Source of the DNA: Porogramme epimiltina
Lineage: Eukaryota > Basidiomycota > Agaricomycetes > Polyporales > Polyporaceae
Assembly (NCBI GenBank): GCA_900155495.1
Contig: FTLJ01001354.1
Coordinates: forward strand, 1-22,259
Length of the DNA: 22,259 bases
Direction of reading: 5' to 3'
Positions 18,455-22,259 of this stretch are shown in pieces. The notes below the pieces were generated by a model. That model saw only the letters and a program-made list of their open reading frames with translations. It did not search any database and had not been told where the DNA came from. The first letter of the stretch is position 1, and each line of letters starts with the position of its first letter. A program made the translations under genes and the position numbers.

Positions 18455-20292
18455 TCACTCTCCCCCAATGCTACCAGTGCGGCCGGCACGAACAGCCGCA
18501 ACCAGCAGCCAACGAATGTCCGACAGGGACGGCCCCATGGTCGTATTCTCGATGCGGGGAGCCTGGCCTGGCGGGCCATCGCTAACCGGTCGCCAGACCC
18601 ACTGCATGACGTCCTTGCCCGCCCCGAGCTGCTGGGAGCTCACCGCGCCGAGCCGCGGGAACAGCGCGTCCAGCAGGAGCGCGAGCCGCATCGTCTCCCA
18701 TTCCGTCTCCTTGGACATGGGCCCCAGCTCGATCTCGCGTAGGGGGTGCGCGGGGCGTGCGGCGTCTGCAGCGAGCGTGGCGGCGCCCCATTTCTCGCCT
18801 TCCCCGGGGAGGCCCTCGGCGAGGTTGAGCCCAGGCACGGTGAACGACTTCAGCGCGCGCCAGTTGCGGGCCACGTCGTACAACACGGAGGCCGTCGGCC
18901 GAGTCCATGTGTCGAAGTCGGGTTCCTTCTCGCCCGATTGGGTGATCCGGAACTCTTCCAGCGCGGGCCAGGCCAGCGTGGCCGCGCGGAGGTCTTCGTC
19001 CGAGATGTCGATCACAGAGTACAAGTCGTGTTGGGATGTGTCGACCGTGAGCGATTTGAGGGCCGCGAAGCAGGAAAGGGACTCTAGGATGCTGGCGAGC
19101 GGGACGTGGACGGTAGAGAGATCGTCATCGTCGGCTACCGGATGTACTTCTAGTTGAACCGCGCGGAGGGTGCTCCTTGCGACCGTCGTAGCCAGGTCCG
19201 CGGTCGTCTCCGCGAAAGCCGCCAAAGAGGTGGTTGCGAGGAGCGATGTGATGGCAAGCGTTTCCAGTGATGGGAATGGGACAACGCGGAGGAGATCCGG
19301 CGCATTAGCGATGTGTCCATGCAGGTGTAGGTGGGTGATGGAGGATAGGCCCTTCCCAATGTCCCCTTCGAAAACGTTGTTGTTCCGGAGACGCCGTGGC
19401 GCCTTGATGCTGAGTCTTCGGAGACAGACCGAAGACAAAGAGAGTTGTCGTAAAGTCTCATAGCTAACCGTCGCGGATGAAATATCGACATCATCTAGGC
19501 AGCGCAAGGCGAAAAGAGGTTGGACTACATGCATAGGAAGATCGATTGGGAGTCCTTGCAGGACGAACGTCGAAACGTTGGGGACTTTGTCCAGCACTTG
19601 TTGCAATACGGTTTGCACGAGGGGCTGAATTGTTTGATCCGTAGACTCTGGTCCTTTCGTTAAGCTGACTGTGAGATGGGAAACGGATGGAGAGAGGAAT
19701 AGTAGCGGGGTAGCGATGTATGGCAGTTGGACTGAAACGTGCAGCTTGCGGAGGTGAGGGAACAGTGGACCCCCTCCGGCTAACAACGAGACTGCAAGCC
19801 ACACGGGGCTATCTAAAGCTCCTTCCGAGAGGATTAAGAGCTCCCGCACTTTATTGCCGTAGAATTGTAAACGAGACCATTGTGTGGTAGATATGCTGTC
19901 TTTCAAAACCTGCAAGGGAGGCAGCCGGCGTGAGTACGGATATTTGGTATGTCAAAGGCACTTGTACTTGCCAAGGTGCCTAAAATATCGTTGTACTCTA
20001 AGCTCAGGCATGCTTTGATCAGAATCGTGGCATCGGGCAGGGATCGCCACAGGATATCTAGTGCTGGGGCTAGGAACGCGTGGCAGACACGAGCAGCGCG
20101 TGCCAGCGTCATTGCGTTCTCTCGGCCATCCTCTGGGGCGAGGTTGGTCAGTTGGTGACGCTGCTGAGATGTTGACGAAGGACGCTCGTGGTATATATTA
20201 TCAGGGAATGACAGCCCAGGCCTAGGGTCAAGATGTCGGAACACGCTGTACATGATATCTTGATTGTGCAGCGAGATACTTTGTGGCGTCAT
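18455..20292 (-). CDS. F-box-like protein, array copy 3 (type A)
   Basis: Exons 20292-19972 and 19909-18455 give 591 residues. The phase-0 intron sits at the position shared by all copies but needs a GC donor (TTG|GCAAGT ... CTTGCAG|GTT, 62 bp). F-box-like region: SLHNQDIMYSVFRHLDP, an insert of about 38 residues, then LARAARVCHAFLAPALDILWRSL; exon 1 continues to LSLEYNDILGTL. Exon 2 has TTQWSRLQFYGNKVREL, LFLSPSVSHL, VIDISDEDLRA and LDALFPRLG, and ends VAAVRAGRTGSIGGE. It is closest to copy 1. I chose the ATG at 20292 because copies 1 and 2 start at the same distance from the F-box and because a TATA box at 20504-20511 would put the transcript start almost on the alternative ATG at 20472 (651 residues). 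Confidence 0.8.
19910..19971 (-). other. GC-AG intron of F-box copy 3
   Basis: Minus-strand GCAAGT donor at 19971 and CTTGCAG acceptor at 19910. No GT donor nearby keeps the phase required to join exon 1 to VLKDSIS of exon 2, and GCAAGT is the usual form of the minor GC-AG donor. Its place matches the GT-AG introns of the other three copies. Confidence 0.65.
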
Positions 20293-20360
20293 CTTCGGCA
20301 CAAGTTCTATCAATGATTTTGGTTTTCTGAGTGGCATGCTACTGCTTGACTGGTACTCAC
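20293..20360 (-). other. Possible 5'-UTR intron of F-box copy 3
   Basis: Minus-strand GTGAGT at 20360 and GCCGAAG directly before the ATG at 20292 would define a 68-bp leader intron, similar in place to that of copy 1. The AAG acceptor is weaker than usual, so this is tentative. Confidence 0.3.
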
Positions 20361-20503
20361 GGACACGGGTTTTGAGAAATCGAAGTCGTAGAAGTACTCG
20401 AAGTAGAGCGGGACCGTGCGCTATGAGTCGGGCAATGATCGGGGCCAGCGGCTGCCTGTCGGAGCGAGGCACATTTTACGCTCAGATACAGCATGATCAT
20501 CAA

Positions 20504-20511
20504 TATTTATA
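20504..20511 (-). promoter_or_regulatory. TATA box of F-box copy 3
   Basis: TATAAATA on the minus strand, 212 bp upstream of the chosen ATG at 20292 and 32 bp upstream of the alternative ATG at 20472. A start about 30 nt downstream would leave almost no leader for the latter. Confidence 0.55.
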
Positions 20512-20688
20512 CTCCGACATTACACATGCTCTAATATGTCACGGTTTGGTGCGACTTGGACGGAGCTCTGTACAACGTTTGTTCTACATGCCAAATAACT
20601 ACCTTGAGAATAAGGCCCATAGTAGCTCTACAGCGCAGAAAGAATGCTGTTAAAACTCGGGAACTATTTTCAACAGGCATTCCTTGCA

Positions 20689-22259
20689 CTACATATCAAT
20701 TGGACGGAAGGTCCCTAGTCTCCCCGCGCGGACAGACGCCAGCAGGATCTTCACGATCTTAAAGAAATCCGGGGTGCTAGACCCATTAGAGAAGTCGTCA
20801 GGGAACCAGCGCGAGACCTGAGTACGGCGGAATGGGGTCCACGACACAGGGATCGAGCCGAGTTCTGGGAACAACGCATCGAGGAGGATGGCGAGGCGCA
20901 AGAGCGACCAATGCGTCGTGTCCCCCGAAAAGTGCCACGCGCAGAAGCGTTCCAGCTTGCCCTGCCGCTGCACCGTACGACGCGCGTCCTCCACCAGCCC
21001 AGGGGACACGTCGATTACGAGCGTGGGGACAACGAAGCACTTGAGGGCGGGCCAGCCCCGTGCGACGTCGATCAGGACACGCGTAGTCGGCCGTAGGAGG
21101 TCCGGGTCGAGCTGCAACGGAGTGGGGAATGTGGTGTTCTGCCCCTCGTCCTGGAGGGAGATGGAGAAACTAACGAGGGATGGCCATGTAGATATGGCGG
21201 TGCGGATGTCGTCGTCAGAGATATGGACTATGTCCTGCGGGNNGATTCATGTGGAGGTCGATATGTTCGAGGGCGGAGAATGGCATGAGAGACTCGAGGA
21301 CCTGCCGGAAGAGGATCTTGGGCTGTTGTATCGGGTCCTCACGTGAGCCTCTCCCAATGTACACGGAGATGCTTTGGAGCGTCTCTGATGGCATTAAAGA
21401 GCAGATTTCGGAGAACCTCTGTTGAAAGTCAGGAGGGGCGGAAATGTGAGAAATGGCGTCGATGGTGAAATTAATCAGGGAGGGAAACAATGTGATTTGA
21501 AGAATACGGCAACAACCGGCTAGGTCTTGATAAAAGTACAAATCTTCGACGGTGCGGAAGGCGTCTCCGAATCCGGACGGATCGACCGTCACTTCATCCA
21601 ACAGTATCCCCCACAAAGACAAGGATCGAAGCCGCGATTGCATGTGAGAAAGAGCTTGGAAGCAGGGAAGATCGATCGGGGTTGAGATTTCGAGATCCCG
21701 TAAGTTGCGCAGATGTGTGAGGGAGAGGAATGCGGGAGAGGCGATCCCGTCTTCAAATGACCTCATTGCGATGGAAATGGTGGAGACATGAGGAATTCTA
21801 GAAATCACGATCTGTAGAAACGTACGGAAGAGAATGGTAGCCGCTTTATCCGTCGATGTCGGTATGGGGTCGGTATGATAGCGCTCCGTGACCATTTTGA
21901 CGAGGTTGGAAGAGATGAAGGTGACGTGGGTTATTGTGGATGAGAGAAAAAGCAGTGGACAGAGCAAATCCACGGGGTCAATATTGATCTCTAGCCGATG
22001 GAGGTGGGGAAGAAGAGGCTGTCCTTGACACCTCACAGCTATAAATGGCCATACAGAGAACTCCACGCGCTGATCCGGCGTCGCCTTCAGCGCATGAACG
22101 CGCCTAGCGTATAGCTGGAACCGTGACCATTCATCATCAGTAATAGGGTTATGTATAATCTGGTTTGCACAAAAATCACGCGAAGTAAGCACTAGGAAAC
22201 TGGAAACTCGGAGGAGGACTCACCCACACCGAGAGGTCTTCTTCTTCCATGTATGACGG
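20689..22259 (-). CDS. F-box-like protein, array copy 4 (type B), 5' partial, with undetermined bases
   Basis: Exon 1 enters from the right edge (22259-22224, 12 codons, PSYMEEEDLSVW). A 64-bp intron follows (TGG|GTGAGT ... AAACCAG|ATT), then exon 2 runs 22159-20689. The F-box itself lies outside the window. Exon 2 opens IIHNPITDDEWSRFQLYARRVHAL and has LPCFQALSHMQ, SGFGDAFRTV and FQQRFSEICSLMP. After two undetermined bases at 21242-21243 it resumes in another frame with PQDIVHISDDDIRTAISTWPSL, and ends LASVRAGRLGTFRPIDM. Taken literally it is broken, but exon 2 is one base over a multiple of three and the frame switch falls on the undetermined bases, so the gene is probably intact. Closest to copy 2. 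Confidence 0.8.
21242..21243. other. Two undetermined bases (NN)
   Basis: The only ambiguous bases in the window. They fall inside F-box copy 4, between HMN and the conserved ISDDDI block. The coding frame is restored if the true number of bases here is one (or four) rather than two. Confidence 0.95.

Larger units (their letters stand above)
20293..20688. other. Spacer between F-box copies 3 and 4
   Basis: About 400 bp holding the promoter and leader of copy 3 and the 3' UTR of copy 4. The minus strand is also open from an ATG at 20472 into copy 3, giving an Arg/Leu-rich 60-residue extension that I consider untranslated leader. Confidence 0.5.

Noticed and set aside
20292..20472. 60-residue N-terminal extension of F-box copy 3 from the ATG at 20472
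   Set aside because: A TATA box only 32 bp upstream leaves almost no leader, and copies 1 and 2 start at the position matching 20292.
20689..22192. F-box copy 4 as a pseudogene split by a frameshift
   Set aside because: The frame change coincides with the two undetermined bases and no other lesion is visible.

Overview
The window looks like nuclear DNA of a filamentous basidiomycete, most likely an agaricomycete (mushroom-forming fungus, possibly Polyporales). The evidence is short introns (mostly 47-78 bp, GT-AG with CTGAC-like branch sites), a secreted proteinase K-like subtilisin, an ER glucosidase II with the fungal layout, and a tandem family of agaricomycete-style F-box proteins. The species call is inference. 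I see no transposon, tRNA, rRNA or CRISPR array.

Left part (1-5770). The 3' part of a subtilisin-like protease (S8A, + strand) has its N-terminus outside the window. Next is an unrecognised two-helix membrane protein with a Ser/Thr-rich middle and a very basic tail (+). Facing it is a four-exon gene on the minus strand that I read as the replication-initiation factor Sld7 (the MTBP counterpart).

Middle part (5771-12800). Two tandem paralogues of the metal-dependent cyclase / kynurenine-formamidase-like family lie on the minus strand. Their promoter side faces a seven-exon gene for the glucosidase II catalytic subunit (GH31, +), which trims N-glycans in the ER. Then comes a two-exon gene for a disordered Ser/Pro-rich protein with an acidic patch (+).

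Right part (12801-22259). Four F-box-like genes lie head to tail on the minus strand. Each has a short first exon carrying the F-box, a phase-0 intron at the same place, and one long exon with a degenerate leucine-rich C-terminal half ending in a conserved AGR-type motif. Sequence resemblance alternates along the array: copies 1 and 3 resemble each other (called A), as do copies 2 and 4 (called B). This A-B-A-B order suggests duplication of a two-gene unit. Copy 3 uses a GC-AG intron at the conserved position. Copy 4 runs off the window edge and contains two undetermined bases exactly where its reading frame appears to break.

All spliced models were assembled by eye from splice signals, reading frame and resemblance between copies; none was checked against transcripts or databases.
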